From IMG/VR virus record IMGVR_UViG_3300035211_000086, positions 1 through 39,759 of that record: 39,759 bases of DNA; one strand, given 5' to 3'. Shown one piece after another: positions 1 to 7,199 of the stretch (the first letter of the stretch is position 1; each line of letters starts with the position of its first letter). The notes beneath the pieces are model-generated. The model saw nothing but the letters and a program-made list of their open reading frames with translations, had not been told where the DNA came from and did no database searches. A program made the position numbers and the translations under genes. This DNA is from a virus.

Positions 1-306
1 CACGACCTGCTGATCGAGATGGCTGATAAATACGCCCTTGCTCACATCGAGTTTGCCATGACTGAGGCGGTCAAGGCTAACGTGCGCAAGCTTAACTATG
101 TCCAGGGTATTCTAGATCGTATTGAGCGCGAGGGATTTAACGCGGCGAAACGACCGCCGAGCCGCCGCAACGTACCTGGCACGATCCCACCGGATCGACG
201 CCAAAACAAGGACATTATCGAGGCCACCCCCGAACAACTCGCCGGGGTGGGTAAGGTGATGACACCAGAAAGGATGAAGGAAATCAGTGAGCAGTTCAAA
301 CGGTAA
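1..306 (+). CDS. DnaD-like replisome organizer, C-terminal part (5' truncated by window)
   Basis: The reading frame is open from base 1, so the gene starts before the window. The visible residues run from a DLLIEMADKY-type helix to KLNYVQGILDRIEREG. This matches the conserved C-terminal DnaD/DnaB_2 module of Gram-positive phage replication initiators (LLxxAL...LxYxxxILxxW). In phages that module binds single-stranded DNA or the helicase loader at the origin. The tail after it is basic and flexible. The next gene, a DnaC-like ATPase, overlaps its 3' end by 20 bases, the usual organizer-loader pairing. The N-terminal winged-helix part is not visible, so full function is inferred from the family and the neighbour. 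Confidence 0.65.
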   Translation, partial: HDLLIEMADKYALAHIEFAMTEAVKANVRKLNYVQGILDRIEREGFNAAKRPPSRRNVPGTIPPDRRQNKDIIEATPEQLAGVGKVMTPERMKEISEQFKR

Positions 307-1201
307 ACTCCAACTTCCTGAGTCGTTGATTAACGATTATCGCACCGTGATCGCCCTCGATGGCGGCGATCCGCATGATGTGGTGATCATCTTCGATGAT
401 TACGCGGGCAGCACGTTAGACCGTGATACCTGCCCTAATTGTCTGGGTATCAAAGGACAGGGCAAGTTTAAAGCCCCCACCGGCGATCCGATACCACGCG
501 GGCGACGCGTGAGCGGTTCGATGCTTTACCGGGAATTGGTCGAATATCCCTGCCCTGTCTGCTCAGAAGCATACTATCAACAGCAGCGCCGTGCAAAATG
601 TGGAGTACCATCGTTTATTATGTCAGACGATCCGCTCTGGGATGTACCAGGGCGGGAAACGATGGTTAACATTATCCAGCAAGCAACCATCCAATGGATA
701 GAGAGCCACCCGCCCGCTGGGTGGTTGATGGTCCTGGGTGGCTACGGTTCGGGAAAAACCTTCCTGATGCAGCGGGCGGTTGTTGAGATGATCGAATCGG
801 GCATTGATGCCAAGTACGTCCTGGCCGGTGATATCCGCGACGATCTCATTGAGGCGATCCGACTGCAAAACGAGCCGGATATCACCCACCGGTCACCGGA
901 TCAGGTGGTGGAACACTATAAGCGCCTATCGGTGCTGGTAATCGATCAGCTCGACTGGCTGCGCCAGCGCACCAGCGGCGGTAATGAAACCTTTGCAATG
1001 GAGCATATCCGAGACCTGCTTGACCACCGCTACCAGAACAACAAAGCGACCGCGATTATTTTAAATCGCGAGTGGCATGACGCGGGCGGCGGTGACCTGG
1101 CTCCGATTTTGTCGCGGGCCAGGATGGGGTTGGTCGCTGAGACAACCGTCGGCGACCTGCGCCCGAAAGCAGGCGATTTAATGAGGCAAGTAGAGCGGTA
1201 G
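287..1201 (+). CDS. DnaC-like helicase loader / AAA+ ATPase with N-terminal zinc ribbon
   Basis: GTG start preceded by GAAGG, overlapping the previous gene by 20 nt. The 304-aa product has two Cys pairs (C49/C52 and C89/C92) that look like a split zinc ribbon. A P-loop GGYGSGKT follows at 151-158, then a Walker B strand LSVLVIDQLD at 214-223. This is the layout of DnaC/DnaI/IstB-type loaders that place the replicative helicase on DNA. Its position directly after a DnaD-like gene supports a role in phage replication initiation. No helicase or primase is visible, so the phage probably recruits the host helicase or encodes one upstream of the window. An IstB-like ATPase with another role is less likely. 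Confidence 0.8.
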   Translation: MSSSNGKLQLPESLINDYRTVIALDGGDPHDVVIIFDDYAGSTLDRDTCPNCLGIKGQGKFKAPTGDPIPRGRRVSGSMLYRELVEYPCPVCSEAYYQQQRRAKCGVPSFIMSDDPLWDVPGRETMVNIIQQATIQWIESHPPAGWLMVLGGYGSGKTFLMQRAVVEMIESGIDAKYVLAGDIRDDLIEAIRLQNEPDITHRSPDQVVEHYKRLSVLVIDQLDWLRQRTSGGNETFAMEHIRDLLDHRYQNNKATAIILNREWHDAGGGDLAPILSRARMGLVAETTVGDLRPKAGDLMRQVER

Positions 1202-1221
1202 CGACCGCATAGGAGCGTGAC

Positions 1222-1626
1222 ATGAGAAAAGTACACATTTATACGGATGGCTCGTGCGATGTCCATCACCAGGACAAACCCGGCGGTTGGGCGGCGATCC
1301 TGGTGGATATCAGCACCGGGCGAACCAAAGAGATATCAGGTAAACAACTACACACCACCATTGGAGAGATGGAAATCCTTGCAGCGGTTGAGGGTTTAGC
1401 AGCTCTCCGGTATGGGCCTCACAAGGTGACTCTATTCACCGACAGCCAATATTTGGTCGGTGCCATGAATGGCAACAAGCGCAAGAAGAACCGGCGGTTA
1501 TTGGCTGAGTTGGATGAATTGGTCAACGAGCATCAGGTTACCTTCAAATGGGTGCGCGGGCACGAAGATACCACGCATAATTTATTAGTCGATAAATTGG
1601 CAGTGGCAGCACGGAAGGGAGCGTGA
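1222..1626 (+). CDS. rnhA: ribonuclease HI
   Basis: The 134-aa product has the complete RNase HI active site: D9 in IYTDGSC, E51 in GEMEILAA, D74 in FTDSQYL, the catalytic-loop H114 in RGHED, and D124 in NLLVDKLA. It cleaves the RNA strand of RNA-DNA hybrids, for example primers and R-loops. The ATG has a good SD (TAGGAGCG). Length is slightly short for bacterial RNase HI because the basic handle region is reduced. It lies in the replication module between the loader and a DNA/RNA methylase, consistent with primer removal during phage replication. Confidence 0.93.
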   Translation: MRKVHIYTDGSCDVHHQDKPGGWAAILVDISTGRTKEISGKQLHTTIGEMEILAAVEGLAALRYGPHKVTLFTDSQYLVGAMNGNKRKKNRRLLAELDELVNEHQVTFKWVRGHEDTTHNLLVDKLAVAARKGA

Positions 1627-2211
1627 ATGATGCCTAACAGGTACCAACTGATAGCCGCCGATCCGCCCTGGAATTTTCGCAACTGGGGAGCCGATAAAGT
1701 CGGTGTCACCCATGAGCGCAGCCGGGGGGCCAACAAACACTACCCCACGATGACCATCGATGATATTTGCGCCCTACCGGTCGAGTCGATGGCCGCGCCC
1801 GATAGCGTGCTGTTGCTGTGGATGGTCTGGACTCATCTACCCGAAGCGCTCCGGGTGATCGAAGCGTGGGGGTTTGAGTATAAGACCTGTGCTTATACCT
1901 GGGTCAAAGCCAACCCTGGCGGTATGGGATTTTTTACCGGAATGGGATACTACACCCGCGCGAATACTGAGGCATGTTTACTGGCTACGCGCGGCAAAGG
2001 GCTGGTGCGGCAAGCCGCCGACGTGGGGCAGCTCATCTATTCGCCGGTCAAAAAACATTCCCAGAAGCCCAAGGAGTTTTTCTGGAAAACCGAACGGTTA
2101 TTCGGGGATGTATCACGGGTAGAACTGTTCGCCCGCCGAACTCGCCCAGGTTGGGATGCCTGGGGCAATGAAGTTGAATGTACCGCACAATTAGCGGTGG
2201 CAGGAGCGTGA
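1627..2211 (+). CDS. MT-A70 family adenine N6-methyltransferase
   Basis: The 194-aa product carries the DPPW catalytic signature at residues 12-15 near its N-terminus, followed by YPTMTIDDICALP and a LLLWMVW strand. These are characteristic of MT-A70-like SAM-dependent adenine N6-methyltransferases found in phages as orphan methylases. The start directly follows the RNase H stop, with the SD in GGGAGCG. No restriction partner is encoded nearby, so self-protection of phage DNA against host restriction, or regulatory methylation, is the likely role. Target sequence and whether the substrate is DNA or RNA cannot be read from the sequence; DNA is usual for phage members. Confidence 0.88.
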   Translation: MMPNRYQLIAADPPWNFRNWGADKVGVTHERSRGANKHYPTMTIDDICALPVESMAAPDSVLLLWMVWTHLPEALRVIEAWGFEYKTCAYTWVKANPGGMGFFTGMGYYTRANTEACLLATRGKGLVRQAADVGQLIYSPVKKHSQKPKEFFWKTERLFGDVSRVELFARRTRPGWDAWGNEVECTAQLAVAGA

Positions 2212-2976
2212 ATGATGGCAACGAACACCGGCATAGAATGGACTGATGCGACCTGGAATCCGCATGTGGGTTGTCACTGGGTTTCCCCCGGCTGCGATAA
2301 CTGCTACATGTATCGAGATATGGAGCGCTACAGGAAAAACCCGCGCAAGGTGGAACGGACAAAGAGCGTCTTTGATCTCCCCCTGCGACTGAAGAAACCC
2401 TCGAAGATCTTCGTGTGCAGCTGGTCAGACTTTTTCATCAAAGAGGCAGACGAATGGCGGGCTGAGTGCTGGGATATCATTGCCCGCTGCCCACAGCATA
2501 CGTTCCAACTGCTGACCAAACGCCCGGAGCGGATTGCGGATTGTTTACCGCGAGGGTGGACAAAGGGTTGGCCCAACGTCTGGTTAGGTGTAAGCACCGA
2601 AAATCAGGAGATGGCAGACGAGCGCATACCGCTGCTGTTGGATATCCCGGCCAGGGTGCACTTCCTGAGTGTTGAGCCGATGTTGGAGCCGATCAGAATC
2701 GATGGTTGGGAGTCATTCGATGGCGATGAACAATACATTGACTGGGTAATTTGCGGGGGTGAAAGCGGCCCTAATGCGCGACCCATGAAAAAAGAATGGG
2801 TTAAATCGCTTGAGCTTCATTGTGATCGGCACGGCATCCCCTTCTTCTTCAAACAATGGGGTGGCAATCGGAAGCTCGACGGTCACTGGGTCGGGAACCT
2901 GCTTGACGGCAAGGTCTACCACCAGTTCCCGGACGTGCCCCAGTACCGTGAGCCTGAGCAGTTGGAGATGTTCTGA
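2212..2976 (+). CDS. DUF5131 (phage Gp37/Gp68) three-Cys protein
   Basis: The 254-aa product begins with the family signature GIEWTDATWNPHVGC. A Cys triad follows at C21, C28 and C31 (C-x6-C-x2-C, ending GCDNCY). WVICGGESGPNARP and FFFKQWG come later. All are hallmarks of the Gp37/Gp68 (DUF5131) family, common in phages and mobile elements. The Cys triad and predicted TIM-barrel-like fold suggest radical-SAM-type iron-sulfur chemistry, but the substrate is unknown. Some relatives pair with a three-Cys-motif partner (TcmP); none is visible here. SD is in CAGGAGCG and the start abuts the previous stop. Confidence 0.85.
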   Translation: MMATNTGIEWTDATWNPHVGCHWVSPGCDNCYMYRDMERYRKNPRKVERTKSVFDLPLRLKKPSKIFVCSWSDFFIKEADEWRAECWDIIARCPQHTFQLLTKRPERIADCLPRGWTKGWPNVWLGVSTENQEMADERIPLLLDIPARVHFLSVEPMLEPIRIDGWESFDGDEQYIDWVICGGESGPNARPMKKEWVKSLELHCDRHGIPFFFKQWGGNRKLDGHWVGNLLDGKVYHQFPDVPQYREPEQLEMF

Positions 2977-3266
2977 TGTCCGGCTATCGACATAATAACC
3001 GCGATGCCAACGAAAGTGATCTGATTAGTGAATTGCAACAGGTCGGGCTGGACGTGTACCGGGTGAAGTCTGATACCGCTGGCGTGCCGGACTTGCTGAT
3101 CGGCTATGGTGAGGATTGGTGGCTGGTTGAGATTAAAACCGATGGGGGAAAGTTGAGCACCACGCAGGAGCAGTTTATAGAGCACCATACCTACCACAAC
3201 CGGCGGGTATGTGTGGCACGGACTGCACGGGACGTGCTCCGGTACATCGGAGCGTTAATCGAGTGA
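2976..3266 (+). CDS. VRR-NUC / PD-(D/E)XK nuclease
   Basis: The 96-aa product overlaps the previous stop as TGATG. It carries the small PD-(D/E)XK core: VPDLLIGY with D39, then LVEIKT with E52 and K54, then a conserved Q64 (TTQEQF). These are typical of standalone VRR-NUC domain nucleases in phages, which are thought to act on branched DNA or Holliday junctions during replication and recombination. It sits in the replication block with RNase H and the loader. A structure-specific nuclease role is inferred from the family. Confidence 0.85.
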   Translation: MSGYRHNNRDANESDLISELQQVGLDVYRVKSDTAGVPDLLIGYGEDWWLVEIKTDGGKLSTTQEQFIEHHTYHNRRVCVARTARDVLRYIGALIE

Positions 3267-3278
3267 AAGTAGGCTAAC

Positions 3279-4406
3279 ATGCCAGACATCAAACAGATTT
3301 GGGAAACTCACGACATGCCCAGCACACGGGCGCTGCACAATATTTTGGATCGTTCCGGCTGGGATATCTCCTGGTCGCAGACGGTCCACCAGCTCCGCGA
3401 TTCGTTGGGAATGGACATCAGCACCTACCGCCGAATGAGAACCGGCGCGGTTGATGTCCCAGACGACGCGCCATCACTGGCGATTGTCGATCACCTCAGC
3501 CCGTCCTACGCCGCGATGGAATCCATGATAACGCAGGACACGCAGACCTGGCAGCGCGAAAAAGAGCGGCTATCCAAACTGAGCCGCTGGGTCAAGTTGT
3601 TTGACAAAGGTGATGAGCATTACCCCTACCAGGACAATGCCGCGATTGAGGTGGCAGCGGCGATATGCCAGGACTTCGCGCCCGATGTCATTACGGACTG
3701 GTCCGATCTGTGGGATATGTCTGAATTTGGGCGCTGGGAGGATGCAAACACCGCCTTCCAGCATATTTGGGGCGGTGATGTCCGCAACCTGATCAATACC
3801 TATGCAGGCAATCGAGCCATCTGGCGAGACGCGGCCCCAAATGCGGTTAGCCTGGCGTTGCCCGGTAACCATGATATGCGGATCTTCCGGGCGCTCAGGA
3901 CCGGCGCTAAAAATGTAGCCGACTATACCCTGGACTATTTCGTGCGAGATATTCGCCAGCATGGATCGCTCTGGTTTGGCTGGTCAGAATACTACATCGA
4001 ATTATCGCCTGGGCTGGTCGTGCTGCATGGCTATCACGCTACTAAAAACATCATGACGACCATCAAAAACACCATGCAGCGATTTGGTTTCCAGCGCTCC
4101 GTTGTAGCAAACCATGTTCATCGCGAGGGATATTACAACATGCATGGACTCGATCATGATATCCAGGGCTGGGTATCGGGTTGTCTGTGTCAGCTACAGC
4201 CTCACTACTCACCCGCCCCGCAGGACTGGAATCATGGGATAGTACTGGGTTACTACGATCCGGTCAGTTGGCACTGTGCATTATACAACGTGCGGATCAT
4301 GCAGATTGGCAGCTATTACGAGGCTCACTGGGGCGATAAAGCCTATAGGGAGCGGTTACCCGGCAGCGTGTTTGCTATGCCGGAACGATTGGAGGATGCA
4401 GCATGA
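3279..4406 (+). CDS. calcineurin-like metallophosphoesterase
   Basis: The 375-aa product has the metal-binding blocks of the metallophosphoesterase superfamily in order. These are FDKGDEHYP (about 108-116), DLWDMSEF (about 143-150), the signature LPGNHDMR with GNHD at 196-199, VVLHGYH, and VVANHVHRE. An N-terminal ~75 residues with a helix-turn-helix-like stretch (TRALHNILDRSGW) may bind DNA. The substrate is unknown; phage relatives near replication genes are proposed nucleases or phosphodiesterases. The start ATG lies 12 nt after the VRR-NUC gene. Its stop overlaps the next small gene as ATGA. Confidence 0.8.
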   Translation: MPDIKQIWETHDMPSTRALHNILDRSGWDISWSQTVHQLRDSLGMDISTYRRMRTGAVDVPDDAPSLAIVDHLSPSYAAMESMITQDTQTWQREKERLSKLSRWVKLFDKGDEHYPYQDNAAIEVAAAICQDFAPDVITDWSDLWDMSEFGRWEDANTAFQHIWGGDVRNLINTYAGNRAIWRDAAPNAVSLALPGNHDMRIFRALRTGAKNVADYTLDYFVRDIRQHGSLWFGWSEYYIELSPGLVVLHGYHATKNIMTTIKNTMQRFGFQRSVVANHVHREGYYNMHGLDHDIQGWVSGCLCQLQPHYSPAPQDWNHGIVLGYYDPVSWHCALYNVRIMQIGSYYEAHWGDKAYRERLPGSVFAMPERLEDAA

Positions 4407-4543
4407 AACCACCTAACTATCTCCGGGTGCTCGCCTGGTCCATGGCCTCGGTGCTGATCGCCGTCTGGCGGTTTGCGCTGTGGTGTGTGGGCAAGACCAT
4501 CAGGCCGGGCTTGACCTGGGAGGAGGCGGACGGTGAGCGATAA
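4403..4543 (+). CDS. small membrane peptide, 46 aa
   Basis: An ATGA overlap couples this short ORF to the metallophosphoesterase. It encodes a hydrophobic segment (about residues 7-30) flanked by basic residues, with an acidic C-terminus. No family was recognised. The next ORF starts inside its 3' end, at a GTG preceded by GAGGAGG. Tight coupling on both sides and the predicted single transmembrane helix support it being real. It is too short for homology to say more. Confidence 0.5.
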   Translation: MKPPNYLRVLAWSMASVLIAVWRFALWCVGKTIRPGLTWEEADGER

Positions 4544-4709
4544 GACTGCCAATGCATTTGTATTTTATGGTTGCTTAGGAGTCATGAGCATTATAACGAT
4601 CATAGCATACCCAGACAGCACGATTGTCTATGCGTTGATCATGATGTTCTGGCTTTCACTAGCGGTTGCATTCGGGATAGCAACGTATTTCCCGAAATGG
4701 CTTGAATAA
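4533..4709 (+). CDS. small membrane protein, 58 aa, two predicted TM helices
   Basis: GTG start with a strong SD (GGAGGAGG) located inside the previous gene. The product has two hydrophobic stretches (about 9-25 and 32-51) and ends in a short KWLE tail, a hairpin-like membrane protein. Function unknown. Candidates in phage early regions are superinfection-exclusion or host-takeover peptides, but nothing in the sequence shows that. The next gene follows after 15 nt with the same style of SD (GGAGAGCGGACG). Confidence 0.5.
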   Translation: MSDKTANAFVFYGCLGVMSIITIIAYPDSTIVYALIMMFWLSLAVAFGIATYFPKWLE

Positions 4710-4724
4710 ATAGGAGAGCGGACG

Positions 4725-4985
4725 GTGAACGAAGATAAGAAATTCAGACCACATGACTTTGTACGAATTCCAGGTGAGGACGTTTGGCGGTGCGGTGTAG
4801 TTCGTCGCCAATATTCCGAGAATGGCGAGACTCGCGTTTTGGTTGACTGGTACCGGCCTAACTGGGCTGATGAAACCGGTGACGAAACTATCTTGAGATT
4901 TTGGGGCTGCAATTCTTGTGCGCTTGATGAGCTGGAGCACCGCGAACCATTCACCCCCCAGCGATTCATGGTAATTGAGGGCTAG
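4725..4985 (+). CDS. hypothetical protein with SH3/Tudor-like barrel character
   Basis: 86 aa from a GTG start with an AGGAG-type SD. Alternating polar and hydrophobic strands (DFVRIPG, WRCGVVRRQYS, TRVLVDWYRPNW) look like the small beta-barrel found in KOW/Tudor or hypoxanthine-type binding modules (xPGDxVRxxG...WxGxVxxxxxxxVxVxW). Function is not identified. It is one of a run of small co-directional genes with similar junctions (GGAGCGGACGGTG). The fold is a guess from the residue pattern only. Confidence 0.6.
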   Translation: MNEDKKFRPHDFVRIPGEDVWRCGVVRRQYSENGETRVLVDWYRPNWADETGDETILRFWGCNSCALDELEHREPFTPQRFMVIEG

Positions 4986-5018
4986 GTTACGCAACGGGTC
5001 TCTAGAAAGGAGCGGACA

Positions 5019-5249
5019 GTGAGCGATAAGATTGAATGCTGGTGTGGTCGTGTATTTACTGGCGATCACTGTGATTATTGCGGACGTCCAGTGGGGCGGC
5101 TAGGCAAGGCATGGGACAAAGGCGCAGAAGCTTTTCACAATGGAGATGATCCGGACGATCCGCCCTACAACATACAAGCATATATCAATGCTTATTGGGC
5201 CGGGTGGCAATACGAATTTGAAGCATGGGAACACCAAGCAGAGTGGTGA
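5019..5249 (+). CDS. small zinc-ribbon-like protein
   Basis: 76 aa from a GTG start with the SD AAAGGAGCG. The N-terminus has IECWCGRVF followed by DHCDYCGRPVG, a four-Cys knuckle (CxC...CxxC) able to bind zinc. The remainder is acidic and aromatic-rich (NIQAYINAYWAGWQYEFEAW). Function unknown. The stop codon lies in the 5' arm of the hairpin at 5248-5281, the first of several intercistronic hairpins between small genes here. Confidence 0.6.
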   Translation: MSDKIECWCGRVFTGDHCDYCGRPVGRLGKAWDKGAEAFHNGDDPDDPPYNIQAYINAYWAGWQYEFEAWEHQAEW

Positions 5250-5281
5250 TGGTTACGCAACGGTGCTTAAGTGTAACCATC
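5248..5281 (+). repeat. intercistronic hairpin, with a 13-bp copy upstream at 4985-4997
   Basis: GATGGTTAC (5248-5256) pairs perfectly with GTAACCATC (5273-5281), with an inner GCA/TGC pairing. The left arm contains GGTTACGCAACGG (5251-5263), and the same 13 bases occur at 4985-4997 in front of the previous gene. The hairpin starts at a stop codon and ends about 8 nt before the next SD region. It has no following T-run, so it is not a simple terminator. It may affect mRNA stability, processing or translational coupling. Confidence 0.5.
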
Positions 5282-5307
5282 ATTTCAGAGAGAAAGGTAA
5301 GAGAAAA

Positions 5308-5622
5308 ATGGCAAAGGGATCACACGATTTGTTGTACAAGTTGGTGCTCGCGTTGAAGCGAAACGGACTCCAGGACGCGATCATTATACAGGATGACATG
5401 GGAGCCTATGATACTATTGAGTGCCTATTATGCGGAGTGTTTTTGTCGGACGCTGATCCGGCAGATCGCGAAACCGCACGACTGGCAATGAGAGACTATG
5501 ATAAATTCCCACACGCAGACAACTGCCCCTGGAAACAAGCGGTAGACTATTTAACCGGGAGAGAAAAGGGATTCGAGATATTTGACCGCCCGCCCGCTGA
5601 CGGCGGGGAAAGCGTGGAATGA
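5308..5622 (+). CDS. hypothetical protein, 104 aa
   Basis: The start chosen is the ATG preceded by GAGAAAGGTAAGAG, a leader that recurs almost unchanged before the genes at 6597 and 6916. An in-frame extension back to 5140 would overlap the previous gene and is unlikely. The product has four Cys in IECLLCGVF and ADNCPW contexts plus histidine, perhaps a metal site (CxxC...HxxxC). It ends in RPPADGGESVE, a C-terminal tail shared with the gene at 6916. Stop and next start overlap (ATGA). Function unknown. Confidence 0.65.
   Translation: MAKGSHDLLYKLVLALKRNGLQDAIIIQDDMGAYDTIECLLCGVFLSDADPADRETARLAMRDYDKFPHADNCPWKQAVDYLTGREKGFEIFDRPPADGGESVE
5584..5612 (+). repeat. 29-bp GC-rich repeat, copy A (copy B at 7165-7193)
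   Basis: Coding repeat at the end of the gene ending at 5622. It matches 7165-7193 at 28 of 29 positions, and a diverged partial copy lies at 6882-6904. It encodes the tail DRPPADGGE and forms a short hairpin (CCCGCC...GGCGGG) just before the SD/start region of the next gene. Same position in each gene, at the 3' end. Confidence 0.75.
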
Positions 5623-6401
5623 TGGACCACATTGTATTCGTATCAGGCGGAAAAGCATCGTTTGAATTACTCAGGCGAGTCATTGACCGCTACGGCAAAT
5701 CAAACACGATTGCTATTTTTGCCGACACCAAAACCGAAGACCCCGATCTCTATCGCTTCCTGAATGACGTCGAGCGGGCATTAGACATTAATATTTTCAG
5801 GCTAGCTGAAGGCCGCACCGTCTGGGGAGTATTCGAGACTGAGGGCATGATGGGCAATTCGCGAATTGATCCATGCTCCCGAATCCTGAAGCGCGATCTT
5901 CTTATGAGCTACCTCAAAGAAAACTACTCACCAGATGATACCATTGTCCACCTGGGGTTAGATTGGCAGGAGGAACACCGGATTAAGCGGGTGCGCAAGA
6001 ATTACGAGCGTATTGGCTATCGCACCGAATTTTTGTTAGCTGAACCGCCCTATCAGTGGGGCGATCAGTATATGGCCTCTATCCGCAGTTTGGGTATAGA
6101 GCCACCTCACCTATACTTGTTGGGTTTTGAACACAACAACTGTGGTGGAACCTGCGTGAAAGCAGGTCAGGCACAATGGGCAATGGTTTATCGTAAGTTA
6201 CCCGCCCGGTTTGCTGATTGGGAAGCGAAAGAACAGCAGTTCAGAGAGGATCACGGTGATGTATCGATCCTGAGAGACTGGAAAAACGGCGGGCGCGAAA
6301 ACTTTAAAACTCTTACATTAAGAGAGTTTCGCCACCGATTAGAAAATGGCGGGCAAGTTGATATGTTCGTCCCTGCAAGTTGCACTTGTTTTGTGGAGTG
6401 A
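5619..6401 (+). CDS. PAPS reductase / PP-loop family protein (adenylyl-dependent sulfur chemistry)
   Basis: The 260-aa product has the PP-loop SGGKAS at 9-14, then FADTKTEDPDLYRF, and a later Cys-rich region (DPCSRILKRD, NNCGGTCVKAGQ, SCTCF). This is the organisation of phage and mobile-element PAPS-reductase-like ATP pyrophosphatases, related to CysH/DndC-type proteins that activate or transfer sulfur. CysH-like sulfate reduction is unlikely in isolation. A role in thio-modification of DNA or RNA, or nucleotide activation, fits better, but no dnd partner genes are visible. The start is coupled to the previous gene (ATGA). Confidence 0.75.
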   Translation: MMDHIVFVSGGKASFELLRRVIDRYGKSNTIAIFADTKTEDPDLYRFLNDVERALDINIFRLAEGRTVWGVFETEGMMGNSRIDPCSRILKRDLLMSYLKENYSPDDTIVHLGLDWQEEHRIKRVRKNYERIGYRTEFLLAEPPYQWGDQYMASIRSLGIEPPHLYLLGFEHNNCGGTCVKAGQAQWAMVYRKLPARFADWEAKEQQFREDHGDVSILRDWKNGGRENFKTLTLREFRHRLENGGQVDMFVPASCTCFVE

Positions 6402-6407
6402 AAAAAA

Positions 6408-6539
6408 ATGGAAACAGCAATTGTTATTTTTGTGATAATGGCGGCAGTGGTTCTGCTGATTAACCGCGCCGGTGATCGCGATGCTGAGTATTGGGATAGC
6501 ATGGAACAACTTATCGATTTAGATAGTTACAAGGATTGA
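6408..6539 (+). CDS. small membrane peptide, 43 aa
   Basis: The ATG follows the previous stop by 6 nt, within an A-rich stretch with GTGGAG as the SD. The product starts with one predicted transmembrane helix (about residues 3-19, IVIFVIMAAVVLLI) followed by an acidic tail. No family recognised. It is placed between the PP-loop enzyme and a hairpin (6546-6572), and it resembles the single-helix peptides at 4403 and 36052 in style only. Confidence 0.5.
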   Translation: METAIVIFVIMAAVVLLINRAGDRDAEYWDSMEQLIDLDSYKD

Positions 6540-6545
6540 CGGCGA

Positions 6546-6572
6546 GTAACTCCCGATATCCCATATCGTTAC
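6546..6572 (+). repeat. intercistronic hairpin
   Basis: Two nested pairings: GTAAC (6546-6550) with GTTAC (6568-6572), and GATAT (6555-6559) with ATATC (6563-6567), with an asymmetric bulge. It lies between the stop at 6539 and the recurring SD leader GAGAAAGGTAAGAG before 6597. The GTAAC/GTTAC arms echo the hairpin at 5248-5281. There is no T-run, so termination is unlikely. Confidence 0.45.
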
Positions 6573-6596
6573 TTAGTAGAGAAAGGTAAGAGAAAA

Positions 6597-6908
6597 ATGA
6601 TGACCAACATACCACAACCGAAGCGTGGATTTAAAATAAAGACGTTCGGAAGTGTTCAACCAGAACATGAGCCGATTTGGTTTGAGTGTAACGTGCCCGA
6701 CATTATTGCAGATATTCAAACCGCCTGTGAGAGTGGTATGGGAATACTGCACCCTCCGCAGGGAACTTGCAAGTATTTCATATTATCACCGTCCATTTTG
6801 TATGATTACAATGAGATACTTGAGTATCTTCGTAGCTTTGAGGAAAACTTGTCTGGCATGGAGCCTGGGCTTGGTAGCCAAGACCCGCCCGGCGGCGGGG
6901 AAAGGTGA
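6597..6908 (+). CDS. hypothetical small protein, paralog of the gene at 35551-35790
   Basis: 103 aa, SD leader GAGAAAGGTAAGAG. The N-terminal stretch KIKTFGSVQPEHEPIW resembles VLKRFDAERPEHEPIG in the leftward gene at 35551-35790, so the two share an N-terminal module. The C-terminus ends with ENLSGMEPGLGSQDPPGGGER, a tail whose LSGMEPGLG motif recurs in genes at 7459 and 35315. Function unknown. The mix of shared ends with unlike middles suggests modular exchange between small genes. Confidence 0.65.
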   Translation: MMTNIPQPKRGFKIKTFGSVQPEHEPIWFECNVPDIIADIQTACESGMGILHPPQGTCKYFILSPSILYDYNEILEYLRSFEENLSGMEPGLGSQDPPGGGER

Positions 6909-6915
6909 GAGAAAA

Positions 6916-7197
6916 ATGAGCATGTTGGAACAGTGGCACAAGCAAGAATTATCACGACTGGAAACAACAAGAGGACACGGCGCGGGCTGGTTCATTGTCC
7001 GCGATCCCGATCCCTTCACCACCGGTAACGGATATCGGCGTCTTGCTGGCCCGTTTGCAACACGGGAGGCTGCTATGGAGACACTTCAAATTGTCGATAG
7101 GGGCGATGCCTTTCGCGGTGGCAAGTGGAAGGCAACCGGCTCGTGTATCGTGATAAAGGGTATTGACCGCCCGCCCGCAGACGGCGGGGAAAGGTGA
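6916..7197 (+). CDS. hypothetical protein, 93 aa
   Basis: ATG chosen because GGAAAGGTGAGAG precedes it, as at other starts here. An upstream in-frame extension overlaps the 6597 gene entirely and is rejected. The product has a WFIVRDPDPF...YRRLAGPFATREAAMETL pattern, seen in small alpha/beta proteins that read as 'field value plus sequence index', of unknown role. It ends in IDRPPADGGER, encoded by the 29-bp repeat also found at 5584. Not otherwise recognised. Confidence 0.65.
   Translation: MSMLEQWHKQELSRLETTRGHGAGWFIVRDPDPFTTGNGYRRLAGPFATREAAMETLQIVDRGDAFRGGKWKATGSCIVIKGIDRPPADGGER
7165..7193 (+). repeat. 29-bp GC-rich repeat, copy B
   Basis: Differs from the copy at 5584-5612 by a single base. 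It encodes the C-terminal DRPPADGGE and places GGGGAAAGGTGAG, the SD, directly in front of the next start. The repeat therefore supplies both the tail of one gene and the ribosome-binding site of the next. Confidence 0.75.
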
Positions 7198-7199
7198 GC

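Noticed and set aside
5140-5307. Longer start for the gene ending at 5622
   Set aside because: It would overlap the zinc-ribbon gene and run through the hairpin at 5248-5281; the ATG at 5308 has the recurring SD leader.
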